A stretch of DNA of 64,000 bases from positions 84,340-148,339 of the forward strand of contig DASYGT010000019.1 of the NCBI GenBank assembly GCA_035999365.1, read 5' to 3'. The notes below the pieces were generated by a model. That model ran no database searches, had not been told where the DNA came from, and was given only the letters and a program-made list of their open reading frames with translations. The position numbers and the translations under genes are program-made. The DNA comes from DASYGT01 sp035999365 (GTDB lineage Bacteria; Actinomycetota; Actinomycetes; Mycobacteriales; Jatrophihabitantaceae). The first letter of the stretch is position 1. Each line of letters begins with the position of its first letter. This document shows, piece after piece, positions 46,541-55,526 of the stretch.

Positions 46541-48091
46541 CTATCCCGGCGCGGGAGACGAGCGGATGTCGTGGCCGACGCTGGTGAGGCACTTCCCGTC
46601 AGACAGCCGCCACTTCCAGCCGTGCATCTGACAGGTCAGCACACCGTCGTCGATCGAACCGAATCGCTTCAGATCAGCCTTGAGATGCGGGCAGCGGCGC
46701 TGCACCTCCCAGCCGTCGAGCACGGTCGTCTCGGCCGCCTCGGTCTCGTTCTGCTCGGCGAACCATCCCTCGGCGTAGTTCAGCCGCTCCTCGGACAGGC
46801 ACTTGAAGAAGACGTAGACGAACTCGTTGTACGGGCCGATGCGGTGAGCCGAGAAGCGGCACGACAGGAAGAGCGAGTTCACCCAGTCGATCTCGTGATC
46901 GGCGATCAACTGCTCCAGGTAGGCGCGCCGGGTGCGGAACCGATACCGCACCTTCTCCCCTGCGTAGGCGCGCACCTCGCGCGCGACGAAGTCGAGGAGA
47001 AAGTCGACGTCGCCCCGCTCGGCGTCCTCGGCGGTGAACCGCACACCGCCGTCGATGCCGGCGGCCATGTGGTCCGCCTCTTCGAGCAGCGGCGTGAACC
47101 ATTCCTGCAAAGCCGGCAGTATGTCGATCTCGGGGTGCGCCCACGTCGCCCGAGCCGCCTCGACCTCGGGCATGCGGCGCGCCTGATATTCGCGCAGGTA
47201 ACTCTCCTTGTGCGCGAAGAGCTTCTCGACCTCGTCGTCGGACATCGTGTGCCGTACGTGGCAGTCCGGATCGCCGAGGTCGGCCACCGACCCAGGCAGC
47301 AGCAACCGCCCCTCGTCGTGACCCTGCTCCGCCAACCAATCCACATAGACACGCTGGTCAGGAAAGATGTTCGACTCGTCGCCGAAGATGTCGTTGAATC
47401 CCCACAACTCCTCGTCGAGGAAGCAGGGCGGTCCCGCAGTGGGAAACACGAAGCGCGCACGGCACTCGTCGATGTAACGCAGCGTGCGGTCGAACTGCCG
47501 CTCACGTTTCGAGAGGCCGAGGGCCTGCTTCGCCCGGGCCGGGAGCTCGTAGACCATCGGGAACCAGATCGCGCCCGAGAACTGGACGAGGTAACCGTCG
47601 ATCGGACCCAGCTCGGTGAACGCATCCAGATCCGACGGGCGGGCGTCGTTCTGGTTCAAGACGCGGTGCTGCCCGTCGTACAGCCACAACGACGAATCTC
47701 CGATAGGACCGTCGGTCGGCGAGGTCAGCGACTGGATCATCACCTGCAAGCCGTCGACGTCGAGCGGCTCACCGTTGTCGGGTTTGACGAAGCTGGTGAA
47801 TCCGATATCGCGGAGCGCGTCCTCGAGCTCGGTGGTCGGGAAGTCGGGAAGCAGCACGGTGGCACGCTTGCTGACGTGTGCGCGCAGCTGCGCGGGATCG
47901 AAATGGTCGTGGTGCAGATGGCTGACGAAGAGATAGTCGACTTCGCCGATCCGGTCCCAATCGAGCTGAGAGTTGTCGGGGAAAGGGAACCACGAACCGA
48001 AGTACGCGGGGTTCACCCACGGGTCGGTCAAGATCGTGCCTGCAGCGGTCTCGATGAGCGCGCTTGCATGCCCGAGGCCGGTGATGCGCAT
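46541..48091 (-). CDS. Metallo-beta-lactamase fold plus Rieske 2Fe-2S protein
   Basis: The 516-residue product starts with an MBL-fold domain (RITGLGHASALIETAAGTILTDPW; zinc motif HLHHDH at residues 58-63) and ends with a Rieske domain with CPH (cysteine and histidine of the first pair) and CQMH (second pair) around residues 466-487. The middle 200 residues are uncharacterised, with many aromatic residues. The combination resembles CMP-sialate hydroxylase-like proteins with the domains in the opposite order, which use a Rieske cluster and metal for oxygenation. Substrate unknown. Confidence 0.85.
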   Translation of the reverse strand: MRITGLGHASALIETAAGTILTDPWVNPAYFGSWFPFPDNSQLDWDRIGEVDYLFVSHLHHDHFDPAQLRAHVSKRATVLLPDFPTTELEDALRDIGFTSFVKPDNGEPLDVDGLQVMIQSLTSPTDGPIGDSSLWLYDGQHRVLNQNDARPSDLDAFTELGPIDGYLVQFSGAIWFPMVYELPARAKQALGLSKRERQFDRTLRYIDECRARFVFPTAGPPCFLDEELWGFNDIFGDESNIFPDQRVYVDWLAEQGHDEGRLLLPGSVADLGDPDCHVRHTMSDDEVEKLFAHKESYLREYQARRMPEVEAARATWAHPEIDILPALQEWFTPLLEEADHMAAGIDGGVRFTAEDAERGDVDFLLDFVAREVRAYAGEKVRYRFRTRRAYLEQLIADHEIDWVNSLFLSCRFSAHRIGPYNEFVYVFFKCLSEERLNYAEGWFAEQNETEAAETTVLDGWEVQRRCPHLKADLKRFGSIDDGVLTCQMHGWKWRLSDGKCLTSVGHDIRSSPAPG

Positions 48092-48192
48092 CCTCCGACC
48101 CTAATGCCAGAATGACCGTGAGAATCGACGCGGGACCGTACGCCGATCCGTGCCGAACCGACGTACGGGATGACTGACAGGAGCGCGCCGCC

Positions 48193-48471
48193 GTGGCACT
48201 CAATCCGCACAGCGAGCCACCGGACATCAGCCTGCCCGACGACTACCGGGCCGAACATCCCGACGAGCACCCCACCGATTGGGGCTGGCACGGCGAGTGG
48301 GGCCGCGCGGCGCGGGTCGCAGGCTGGATCGTTGCCGTGATCCTGCTGCTGATGATCACCGCCACGCACTACAACGGCATGGGCACACTGTGGCTGGGGT
48401 TGTTCGCCGGCGGAATCATTGTCTCGCTGATCGCCGACATCCAGCGCCGTAAGAACGCCTGGCGCCAGTAA
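48193..48471 (+). CDS. DUF2631 membrane protein
   Basis: The 92-residue product has an acidic N-terminus with DEHPTDWGWHGEWG and two membrane segments (AGWIVAVILLLMITATHY and LWLGLFAGGIIVSLIADI). It matches the actinobacterial DUF2631 family, found near dxr in mycobacteria (Rv2876) though here about 12 kb away. GTG start with AGGAG 12 nt upstream. Function unknown. Confidence 0.8.
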   Translation: MALNPHSEPPDISLPDDYRAEHPDEHPTDWGWHGEWGRAARVAGWIVAVILLLMITATHYNGMGTLWLGLFAGGIIVSLIADIQRRKNAWRQ

Positions 48472-48504
48472 CACGCTGCGTCGGATGCGAGGCAGGCAAC
48501 GGCA

Positions 48505-49458
48505 TTACTGCCGGGCAGCTACCCGATCGCGCCAGCGCTGACGCTGCTCGACGAACCGTGCCGCGCTGGCGTCCAGCTCATCCAGGAACGCGAGAAGTTC
48601 CTCGCGCGCCTGCTCGCCCGTCGCACCAAGATCCTCGCGCGTGAAGACGCGCCAGAAGCGCAGCACCGGTATCAGCACCTCGTCGTGATGCAGTCGCAGA
48701 TCGTAGATACCCGCCTTGGCGATTTGCACCGCATTCCTGGTGAAGTTCGGCATTCCCGAGCCAGGCATGGTGAAGCCGACGACCTCGTCGCGGATGGCGC
48801 ACATCGTGGCGTCCGGCAGGCGATCGAACGCCTCGGCAACCAGGTTCCGGTAGAAGACCATGTGCAGGTTCTCGTCCGTGGCGATCCGCGCCAGCAGCTG
48901 CTCGGCGATCGGACATCCTGTCGCGGCACCGGTGTTGCGGTGCGAGACCCGGGTGGCGAGTTCCTGAAAGGAGACGTAGGCGATGGTGCTCAGCGGATCG
49001 CGATCGCCGGAGTCGTAACCCGCGGTCATGTGCGCCATGCGCAGCTGCTCGAGTTCGACCGGATCGACGCCGCGGGTGACCACGAGGTAGTCACGCAGCG
49101 CAATGCCGTGGCGTCCCTCTTCCGCGGTCCACCGCCCGACCCATTCACCCCACGCGCCGTCGCGGCCGAAACGCGTGGCGATCTCGCGGTGGTAGGACGG
49201 CAGGTTGTCCTCGGTGAGCAGGTTGACCACCATCGCCACGCGAGCCACCGGGTCGAGGGGAGAATCCGCCGGCGTCCAGTCCGACCCGCCGAGCGCCGCG
49301 AAATCGCGACCACGGCTCCACGGCACGTAGTCGTGCGGGTTCCAGGATTTTGCCAGCGACAGATGGCGCTCGAGGTTCGCCGCAACGACGGGTTCGAGGT
49401 CGTACAGCAGCCGCGCCTGGGCGCCGATCGCACTATCCGCGGATTCGAGGACGGTCAT
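48505..49458 (-). CDS. desA: Acyl-ACP desaturase, DesA family
   Basis: Soluble di-iron acyl-ACP desaturases introduce a double bond into acyl-ACP. The 317-residue product has the two iron-binding pairs: LLTEDNLPSYHREI and WTAEEGRHG, then FQELATRVSHRNTG and IATDENLHMVFYRN, i.e. E/D-ExxH in both helices. Mycobacterial DesA1/DesA2 act in mycolate and unsaturated fatty acid synthesis. The ATG at 49458 has AAGGGTGG upstream. A dyad 30 bp before it suggests repression by a lipid sensor. Confidence 0.92.
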   Translation of the reverse strand: MTVLESADSAIGAQARLLYDLEPVVAANLERHLSLAKSWNPHDYVPWSRGRDFAALGGSDWTPADSPLDPVARVAMVVNLLTEDNLPSYHREIATRFGRDGAWGEWVGRWTAEEGRHGIALRDYLVVTRGVDPVELEQLRMAHMTAGYDSGDRDPLSTIAYVSFQELATRVSHRNTGAATGCPIAEQLLARIATDENLHMVFYRNLVAEAFDRLPDATMCAIRDEVVGFTMPGSGMPNFTRNAVQIAKAGIYDLRLHHDEVLIPVLRFWRVFTREDLGATGEQAREELLAFLDELDASAARFVEQRQRWRDRVAARQ

Positions 49459-49487
49459 CGACACCACCCTTCTGGACGGTCGTGAAC

Positions 49488-49507
49488 CTACGGCTACGTT
49501 ACCGTAG
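49488..49507. promoter_or_regulatory. Dyad upstream of the desaturase gene
   Basis: CTACGG (49488-49493), 8 bp, CCGTAG (49502-49507) is a perfect inverted repeat 30 bp before the desA start; the spacer repeats CTACG. In other bacteria desaturase genes are controlled by TetR-type lipid regulators (DesT, MadR) through dyads of this size. The regulator here is not in the window's vicinity. Confidence 0.5.
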
Positions 49508-49583
49508 CTTTTGTCGGGTCCCGGACATCCTCACCTACTCGCCAGTACCGGACGCAACTCGGCCGGCAGTTCCTGCCGTCCCG

Positions 49584-50801
49584 TCAACTAGGCGGCAGTT
49601 CCTGCCGTCCCCAAGGCGACCCATAGGGCCCGGCCAGCAGATCCAGGAACGGCACCGGGTCGAACGCCTCCGGCCCGAGCACACCGGCACCGTGCCACGT
49701 GCCGGCGGCCACCAGTTCGAGCGCAACGATCGGATTGACCGCGGTCTGCCAGACGACGGCCTGCGACCCGTACTCGTGCATGGACCACTCGTTGTCGACC
49801 ACGTGGTACAGGTACGTCGAGCGCGGGTTGCCGTCGACACCCGTGCCGCGCACCCACAGGCCGGCGCAGGTCTTTCCCGTCATCCGGTCGCCGAGGGTCG
49901 CAGGATCGGGCAAGCACGCCGCGACGACATCGCGAGGGGCAACCTCGGCCGACCCCACCCGTACGGGCGTGGTGCTGTCGAGCCCGAGCAGGTGCAGCGT
50001 CTTGAGGACGTCGATGAACTCCGCGCCCAACCCGTACTTGAACGTCACTCGCCGTGCATCGACCCACCGCGGAATGAGCAGAACCTCTTCGTGCTCGACG
50101 TTCACGCATTCGACGGGCCCGATGCCTTCGGGAAAGTCGAAGACCTCCGGTTCACTGAAGGGTTCGGTGGTGAACCAACCGCGGTCCTTCTCGTAGATCA
50201 CCGGCGGGTTGAGACACTCCTCGATCGTCGTCCAGATCGAGAATGAGGGTGCGAAGTCGGACCCCTCGACGACCAGGTTCGCGCCGTCGCGAACGCCCGC
50301 TTCGTCGATCTCGCTGAACAAGTGGTCGGCGGCATAGCGCGCGAAGACGTCGGCCAACCCTGGCTCAACGCCCATCCCCACCAACGCGATCTTCCCGGAT
50401 GCCGACCACTCGTCGCTGAGGGCGAACTGCTCGTCGCCGAGCTTCACACCGGTCTCGGCGTAGGGGTTGTCCGGGTGCGGACGCGACAGCGACATCGCCA
50501 TGTCCAGGTAGTGAATGCGTGCCGCCAGCGCTGCCCGAAAGATCGGCATCGTGAACCGCGGGTCCGTTGCACCGAGCACCGCATCGACGCGATGCTCGGC
50601 GATCACCCGCTCGATGGCCGCCTGATCCGCGGCGTCCAGGCCAACGGCCGAGAATCGCTCGTCGCCGGTGGCCGCGGCGGACCGCTCCGCGCGCGCGAGG
50701 TCGTAGTCGGCCATGACGACGGCCGTCAGGAAGGGGCGCCGGGCAGCGATGAGCGCGGCAGCCGAGCCGACACCACCCGCACCGAGAATCAGCAGTCGCA
50801 T
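49584..50801 (-). CDS. Saccharopine dehydrogenase-like oxidoreductase
   Basis: The 405-residue product has the NAD(P)-binding motif RLLILGAGGVGSAAALIAA at its N-terminus and the conserved saccharopine-dehydrogenase-family order (DAVLGATDPRFTMPIF, IHYLDMAM, VGMGVEPGLADVFARYAAD). The C-terminal domain carries substrate residues. Candidate roles are lysine 6-dehydrogenase or a carboxynorspermidine/homospermidine-type enzyme, so amino acid or amine metabolism is likely. It diverges from an APC permease. The ATG at 50801 begins at the family start. Confidence 0.85.
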   Translation of the reverse strand: MRLLILGAGGVGSAAALIAARRPFLTAVVMADYDLARAERSAAATGDERFSAVGLDAADQAAIERVIAEHRVDAVLGATDPRFTMPIFRAALAARIHYLDMAMSLSRPHPDNPYAETGVKLGDEQFALSDEWSASGKIALVGMGVEPGLADVFARYAADHLFSEIDEAGVRDGANLVVEGSDFAPSFSIWTTIEECLNPPVIYEKDRGWFTTEPFSEPEVFDFPEGIGPVECVNVEHEEVLLIPRWVDARRVTFKYGLGAEFIDVLKTLHLLGLDSTTPVRVGSAEVAPRDVVAACLPDPATLGDRMTGKTCAGLWVRGTGVDGNPRSTYLYHVVDNEWSMHEYGSQAVVWQTAVNPIVALELVAAGTWHGAGVLGPEAFDPVPFLDLLAGPYGSPWGRQELPPS

Positions 50802-50935
50802 CCCGCGACTATAGGGATCGAGTCGACGAAATCCATAGCTTACGCGCAGAAACAGCACGGAAACCCTTGCATGGTGAGGTCAGAGCTGCGATAAACGCAT
50901 CTAACCTGTCAGGGATCCGCAGAGGAGAGCCGCCT

Positions 50936-52585
50936 GTGACCACGACGATCGAACCGATCCGCAGCTCCGACGACGGAGGAAAGGGTCTGAAGACCGGCGC
51001 TCTCGGGTTGGCGTCCAGCGTCGTCATCGGGGTGGCGTCCACCGCGCCTGCCTACAGTCTTGCCGCGACACTCGGCCTGATCGTCGCACTCTGCGGTCTG
51101 CAGTCACCGGCGATCGTCGTCCTGGCGTTCGTGCCGATCCTGTTCGTCTCGATCGGCTACCAGCAGCTCAACAAGCGCGAGCCGGACTGTGGCACCACGT
51201 TCACGTGGGCAACGAAGGCATTCGGCCCGAAGACCGGCTGGATGGGCGGTTGGGGCATCATCGCCGCCGACGTCCTGGTCATGGCGTCGCTGGCGCAGGT
51301 CGCCGGCCAGTACGTCTTCCTGCTCTTCGGTGCGCACGGAATCGGGTCCAACGGCGCCAGCGGCTGGGTGCTGCTCGCAGGGTTGATCTGGATGGCTCTG
51401 ATGACCTACATCTGCTACCGCGGCATCGAGGTGTCCGCGCGCATCCAGCAGGCGCTGCTTTCGCTCGAGGTCGTCGTCCTGGTGATCTTCGCGGTGACCG
51501 CGCTGGCCAAGGTCTACGGCAGCCACCCCGCCGCAACCGTGATCAAGCCGTCGCTCTCATGGTTCAACCCGATGCACATCGGCTCGTTCACGACGTTCTC
51601 GCAGGGCATCGTGCTCATGCTCTTCATCTACTGGGGCTGGGACTCCGCGGTGTCGGTGAACGAGGAGACCAAGGAGCGCGACAAGACCCCCGGACGCGCT
51701 GCGGTGATCTCCACGGTTCTGCTGCTCATCACCTACGTGATCGTGACCCTGGCGGCCCAGTCCTTCGCCGGTGTCGGCACCACAGGCATCGGGCTCGGCA
51801 ACCCGGACAACTCCGGCGACATCCTGAGCGTCGTCGGCGGCGCGGTATTCGGCAGCCATGGCTTCGGCAGCGTCATGGCGAAGCTGCTCATCATTCTGGT
51901 GCTGACGTCGGCGGCCGCGAGTACGCAGACAACGATCCTGCCGACAGCGCGCACGACGCTGTCGATGGCGGCGTTCAAGGCGATCCCGACCCGCTTCTCG
52001 CGGATCCATCGCCGCTACCTCACACCCACGGCGTCCACGATCTGGATGGGCGCGATCTCTGCGCTGCTCTACCTCGCGATGAACTACTACTCCCAGCACG
52101 GGGTGAGAGGCGGCCTGATCCCGGATGCGGTCACCGGCATCGGCATGATCATCGCCTACTACTACGGGCTGACCGGCTTCGCCTGCGCTTGGTACTACCG
52201 GCGCGAACTCACCGGCAGCGTGAAGGATTTCCTGCTCAAGGGCCTCATCCCGTTCCTCGGCGGCGTCATGCTCTTCGGGGGGCTGATCATCACGGCCAAG
52301 GAGGACTGGAAACCGGCGAGCAGTTACGTGATCTGGACGACCCCGTGGCACTGGACGATCGGCTGGGCGTTCCTGCTCGGCATCGGTTCCGTCGTCGTCG
52401 GCTACGGCCTGATGCTGATCAGCTCCCGCATCTACCGGCCCTTCTTCACCGGGCAGACGCTCAACCGGGACACGCCGATCTTCCTCGCCGAGGGTGAGCC
52501 GCATCGGCTCGGCCTGCTCCCCGATTCGGAGGAGGCGCTCATCATCCCTCCGGGCTCGGGCATGGTGCCGGAGGAGCGGCCCTGA
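50936..52585 (+). CDS. APC family amino acid/polyamine permease
   Basis: The 549-residue protein has about 12 membrane helices with the APC core motif LKTGALGLASSVVIGVASTAPAYSLAATLG in helix 1 and a YWGWDSAVSVNEET segment in helix 6-7. It imports an amino acid or amine, probably the substrate of the neighbouring enzymes. The GTG at 50936 has AGAGGAGAG upstream. It shares the 134-bp intergenic region with the divergent saccharopine-dehydrogenase-like gene. Confidence 0.88.
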   Translation: MTTTIEPIRSSDDGGKGLKTGALGLASSVVIGVASTAPAYSLAATLGLIVALCGLQSPAIVVLAFVPILFVSIGYQQLNKREPDCGTTFTWATKAFGPKTGWMGGWGIIAADVLVMASLAQVAGQYVFLLFGAHGIGSNGASGWVLLAGLIWMALMTYICYRGIEVSARIQQALLSLEVVVLVIFAVTALAKVYGSHPAATVIKPSLSWFNPMHIGSFTTFSQGIVLMLFIYWGWDSAVSVNEETKERDKTPGRAAVISTVLLLITYVIVTLAAQSFAGVGTTGIGLGNPDNSGDILSVVGGAVFGSHGFGSVMAKLLIILVLTSAAASTQTTILPTARTTLSMAAFKAIPTRFSRIHRRYLTPTASTIWMGAISALLYLAMNYYSQHGVRGGLIPDAVTGIGMIIAYYYGLTGFACAWYYRRELTGSVKDFLLKGLIPFLGGVMLFGGLIITAKEDWKPASSYVIWTTPWHWTIGWAFLLGIGSVVVGYGLMLISSRIYRPFFTGQTLNRDTPIFLAEGEPHRLGLLPDSEEALIIPPGSGMVPEERP

Positions 52586-52605
52586 ACGTAGCGTCCAAAC
52601 TTCGA

Positions 52606-52617
52606 AATCCATGGATT
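52606..52617. promoter_or_regulatory. Palindrome upstream of lrp-aminotransferase operon
   Basis: AATCCATGGATT is a perfect 12-bp palindrome in the 108-bp gap between the permease and Lrp genes, in an AT-rich patch, with TTCGAA adjacent at 52601-52606. It is a candidate site for the Lrp protein or another dimeric regulator. Function inferred. Confidence 0.4.
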
Positions 52618-52693
52618 ACAAGGTCTAAAGGTGCGGATTCCGTGCCAATTGATGCGCTAGGCTGACCTTTCCATCATAGATCGACGTAGGCGG

Positions 52694-53170
52694 GTGAACA
52701 GGGTGTCTCGCACGCGGAGCCACGACGCCATCGACGAAACGTCCAAGGCGATCATCGAACAGCTCCAGCAGGACGGCCGGATGGCCTACTCCACGATCGG
52801 CAAGGCCGTCGGGATGTCCGAGGCCGCCGTGCGCCAACGAGTGCAGAAGCTCGTCGACGGCGGTGTCATGCAGATCGTCGCCGTCACCGATCCGATGCAG
52901 ATCGGCTTCGCCCGCCAGGCAATGATCGGCATCTCGGCATCCGGAGACGTCGAGGCGATCGCCGCACAGCTCGCGGAGATCGATGAGGTCGACTACATCG
53001 TCGTCACCGCAGGATCGATCGACCTGCTGATCGAGGTCGTCGTCGAGGACGACGAGCACCTGCTGCGCCTGGTGAACGGGCGCATCCGCGCCATCAAAGG
53101 CGTGATCAAGACCGAATCCTTCCTCTATCTCAAGCTCGTCAAGCAGACCTACAACTGGGGTTCCCGATGA
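52694..53170 (+). CDS. Lrp/AsnC family transcriptional regulator
   Basis: The 158-residue product has an N-terminal HTH (TSKAIIEQLQQDGRMAYSTIGKAVGMSEAAVRQRVQKLVDGGV) and a C-terminal RAM/AsnC ligand domain (IGISASGDVEAIAAQLAEIDEVDYIVVTAGSIDLLIEVV). Such regulators bind amino acids and commonly control the adjacent catabolic gene. The GTG start at 52694 is uncertain; GTG at 52703 is an alternative. Its stop overlaps the aminotransferase start by ATGA, so the aminotransferase is its likely target. Confidence 0.9.
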   Translation: MNRVSRTRSHDAIDETSKAIIEQLQQDGRMAYSTIGKAVGMSEAAVRQRVQKLVDGGVMQIVAVTDPMQIGFARQAMIGISASGDVEAIAAQLAEIDEVDYIVVTAGSIDLLIEVVVEDDEHLLRLVNGRIRAIKGVIKTESFLYLKLVKQTYNWGSR

Positions 53171-54573
53171 CAACCACTCCGATGCACACGTCCACCCAAG
53201 CGCGCCAGTACGACGCCGATCGGCTCTCTGCCGATGCCCGCGACCACTTGTGGATGCACTTCACCCGGCTCTCGTCGTACGAGCACGCGCCGGTGCCGAC
53301 AATCGTCCGCGGCGAGGGCGCCCGCATCTTCGACGTCAACGGGCGCTCTTACCTGGACGGGTTGGCTGGGCTGTTCGTCGTGCAGGCTGGGCATGGCCGC
53401 GTCGAACTCGCCGAGGCTGCGTACAAGCAGGCGAGCGAGCTGGCGTTCTTCCCGATCTGGTCCTATGCGCACCCGCCGGCGATCGAGCTGGCGAACCGGC
53501 TGGCCGACTACGCCCCCGGCGACTTGAACAAGGTCTTCTTCACCACCGGCGGCGGCGAGGCGGTCGAGACCGCCTGGAAGCTGGCCAAGCAGTACTTCAA
53601 GCTCGTCGGAAAGCCGATGAAGCACAAAGTGATCAGCCGCGCGATCGCCTACCACGGCACCCCGCAGGGGGCGCTGTCGATCACCGGCATCCCAGACGCC
53701 AAGAAGTACTTCGAGCCGCTCGTCCCCGGGGCGCACAAGGCCCCGAACACGAACTTCTACCGTGCGCCCGAGCACGGCGACGACCTCGAGGCATTCGGCA
53801 GGTGGGCGGCTGACCAGATCGAGATTGCGATCGAGATGGAGGGTCCGGATACCGTCGCTGCCGTTTTCCTTGAGCCGGTGCAGAACTCGGGCGGTTGCTT
53901 CCCGCCCCCGCCCGGCTACTTCGCCCGCGTCCGCGAGATCTGCGATCGCCACGACGTGCTCCTCGTCTCGGACGAGGTGATCTGCGCGTTCGGACGCCTC
54001 GGGACGATGTTCGCGTGTGACAAGTTCGGCTACGTGCCGGACATGATCACGTGCGCGAAGGGTTTGACGAGCGGCTACTCCCCCATCGGCGCATGCATCG
54101 TCAGCGACCGCATCGCCGAGCCGTTCAACCAGGGCAACAATTACTTCGCCCACGGCTACACGTTCGGCGGCCATCCCGTGTCGGCGGCCGTTGCGATGGC
54201 CAACCTGGACATCTTTGAGCGCGAAGGCCTCAACGCTCACGTGCTGCAGAACGAGGGCGCGTTCCGCAGCACCTTGGAGAAGCTGCGCGATCTGCCGATC
54301 GTCGGCGACGTGCGAGGTGACGGCTACTTCTACGGCATCGAGCTCGTCAAGGACAAGGCGACCAAAGAGACGTTCAATGCCGAGGAAGCCGAGACCCTGC
54401 TGCGCGGCTTCCTGTCCAGGGCGCTCTTCGAGGCTGGTCTGTATTGCCGTGCCGACGACCGCGGCGACACTGTCGTCCAGCTTGCGCCGCCGCTCATCGT
54501 CGGGCAGCCGGAATTCGACGAGATCGAGCAGATCCTCCGCAACGTCTTCACCGAGGCGTGGACGCGGCTCTGA
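53167..54573 (+). CDS. PLP-dependent class III aminotransferase
   Basis: The 468-residue product has fold-type I motifs: GGGEAVETAWKLA near residues 128-140, the Asp that binds the PLP ring nitrogen (D269 in LLVSDEVICAFGR), and the Schiff-base lysine K298 in DMITCAKGLTSGYSP. The family acts on omega-amino groups such as putrescine, ornithine or beta-alanine with pyruvate or 2-oxoglutarate. With the Lrp regulator and APC permease it forms a probable amine or amino acid catabolic unit. The exact substrate is not visible. Confidence 0.9.
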   Translation: MTTTPMHTSTQARQYDADRLSADARDHLWMHFTRLSSYEHAPVPTIVRGEGARIFDVNGRSYLDGLAGLFVVQAGHGRVELAEAAYKQASELAFFPIWSYAHPPAIELANRLADYAPGDLNKVFFTTGGGEAVETAWKLAKQYFKLVGKPMKHKVISRAIAYHGTPQGALSITGIPDAKKYFEPLVPGAHKAPNTNFYRAPEHGDDLEAFGRWAADQIEIAIEMEGPDTVAAVFLEPVQNSGGCFPPPPGYFARVREICDRHDVLLVSDEVICAFGRLGTMFACDKFGYVPDMITCAKGLTSGYSPIGACIVSDRIAEPFNQGNNYFAHGYTFGGHPVSAAVAMANLDIFEREGLNAHVLQNEGAFRSTLEKLRDLPIVGDVRGDGYFYGIELVKDKATKETFNAEEAETLLRGFLSRALFEAGLYCRADDRGDTVVQLAPPLIVGQPEFDEIEQILRNVFTEAWTRL

Positions 54574-54625
54574 GTGCGGCCCGCGTGGATCCGCCGATGA
54601 CAGGCGGGGACTCTACGGTGGGCGG

Positions 54626-55504
54626 ATGGCTGACCTGATGTTCGCCGAGTCCGCCCAGGCCGTCGCGGCCCGGGCGCACCGCGCGACCGACCTGCTGCAT
54701 TCGCTGGTGTACTTCGTCCCCGAGGGCGATGAGGAGTACGCGGCGATCGGCCTCAAGCCGGGACGGATGCCCTACTTCGCCAGCAGGTCGGCGCCGATGG
54801 GACGCGTGACAGCCGCGGTCACCACCGCGACGTTCCACAACTTCAAGCCCGCGTTGGTGGCGAAGTTCATCCCCACGGCATGGTCGCTCGCCGAGCCCGC
54901 AGACATCCTGGTGGCGCGGCTGCGAGTCGCCGACCGCGCATTGCGGCGGTTGCTCGGTGACGCCGCGCTCACGGCGCCGGAGCTGACCGAGCTTGCCGAT
55001 CTCACACGCCTCGCGACCGAACGGCTCAAGCCGGATGGCCGCCCGCTCTTCGCGGCACATGCGGATCTTGACTGGCCGGACGAGCCCCATCTCGTGCTGT
55101 GGCACGCGGCGTCACTGCTACGCGAGTACCGCGGCGACGGGCACGTCGCCGCCCTGAACATGGCGGGGCTCACCGGCCTCGAGGCCATCGTCACTCACGT
55201 GGCGACCGGTCGGGGCTTCAACGAGACGGCTGCGAAGCTGCTGCGCGGCTGGTCCGACGACGAGTGGACAGCCGCGACCGACGGGCTGCACGCTCGGGGC
55301 TTCATGGACGGCAACGGCCTCACCGCCGCCGGGCTTGCGTTGCGGCAGCACATCGAAGAGGACACCGATCGACTCGACGTCGCGGCATGGATGCACCTCG
55401 GCGCCGACCGGACTCAGCGGCTGATCGAGCTGGGCAAGCAATACACCCGGCTGGTAGTCGCCAACGGCGCGTTCCCCGCGCAGATGTTTGCCGGCGCTCC
55501 CTGA
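54626..55504 (+). CDS. SCO6745 family (SalK-like) protein
   Basis: The 292-residue product matches the uncharacterised SCO6745 family: GLKPGRMPYFASRSAPMGRVTAAVTTATFHNFKPALV and the helical C-terminus with RGWSDDEWTAATDGLHARGFMDGNGLTAAG, a winged-helix-like turn. Its function is unknown; relatives occur beside regulatory genes. The ATG at 54626 was chosen because GGTGGGCGG precedes it and the longer frame lies in the aminotransferase gene. Confidence 0.75.
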   Translation: MADLMFAESAQAVAARAHRATDLLHSLVYFVPEGDEEYAAIGLKPGRMPYFASRSAPMGRVTAAVTTATFHNFKPALVAKFIPTAWSLAEPADILVARLRVADRALRRLLGDAALTAPELTELADLTRLATERLKPDGRPLFAAHADLDWPDEPHLVLWHAASLLREYRGDGHVAALNMAGLTGLEAIVTHVATGRGFNETAAKLLRGWSDDEWTAATDGLHARGFMDGNGLTAAGLALRQHIEEDTDRLDVAAWMHLGADRTQRLIELGKQYTRLVVANGAFPAQMFAGAP

Positions 55505-55526
55505 CGGTTTCGGCTCCAGCACACGT

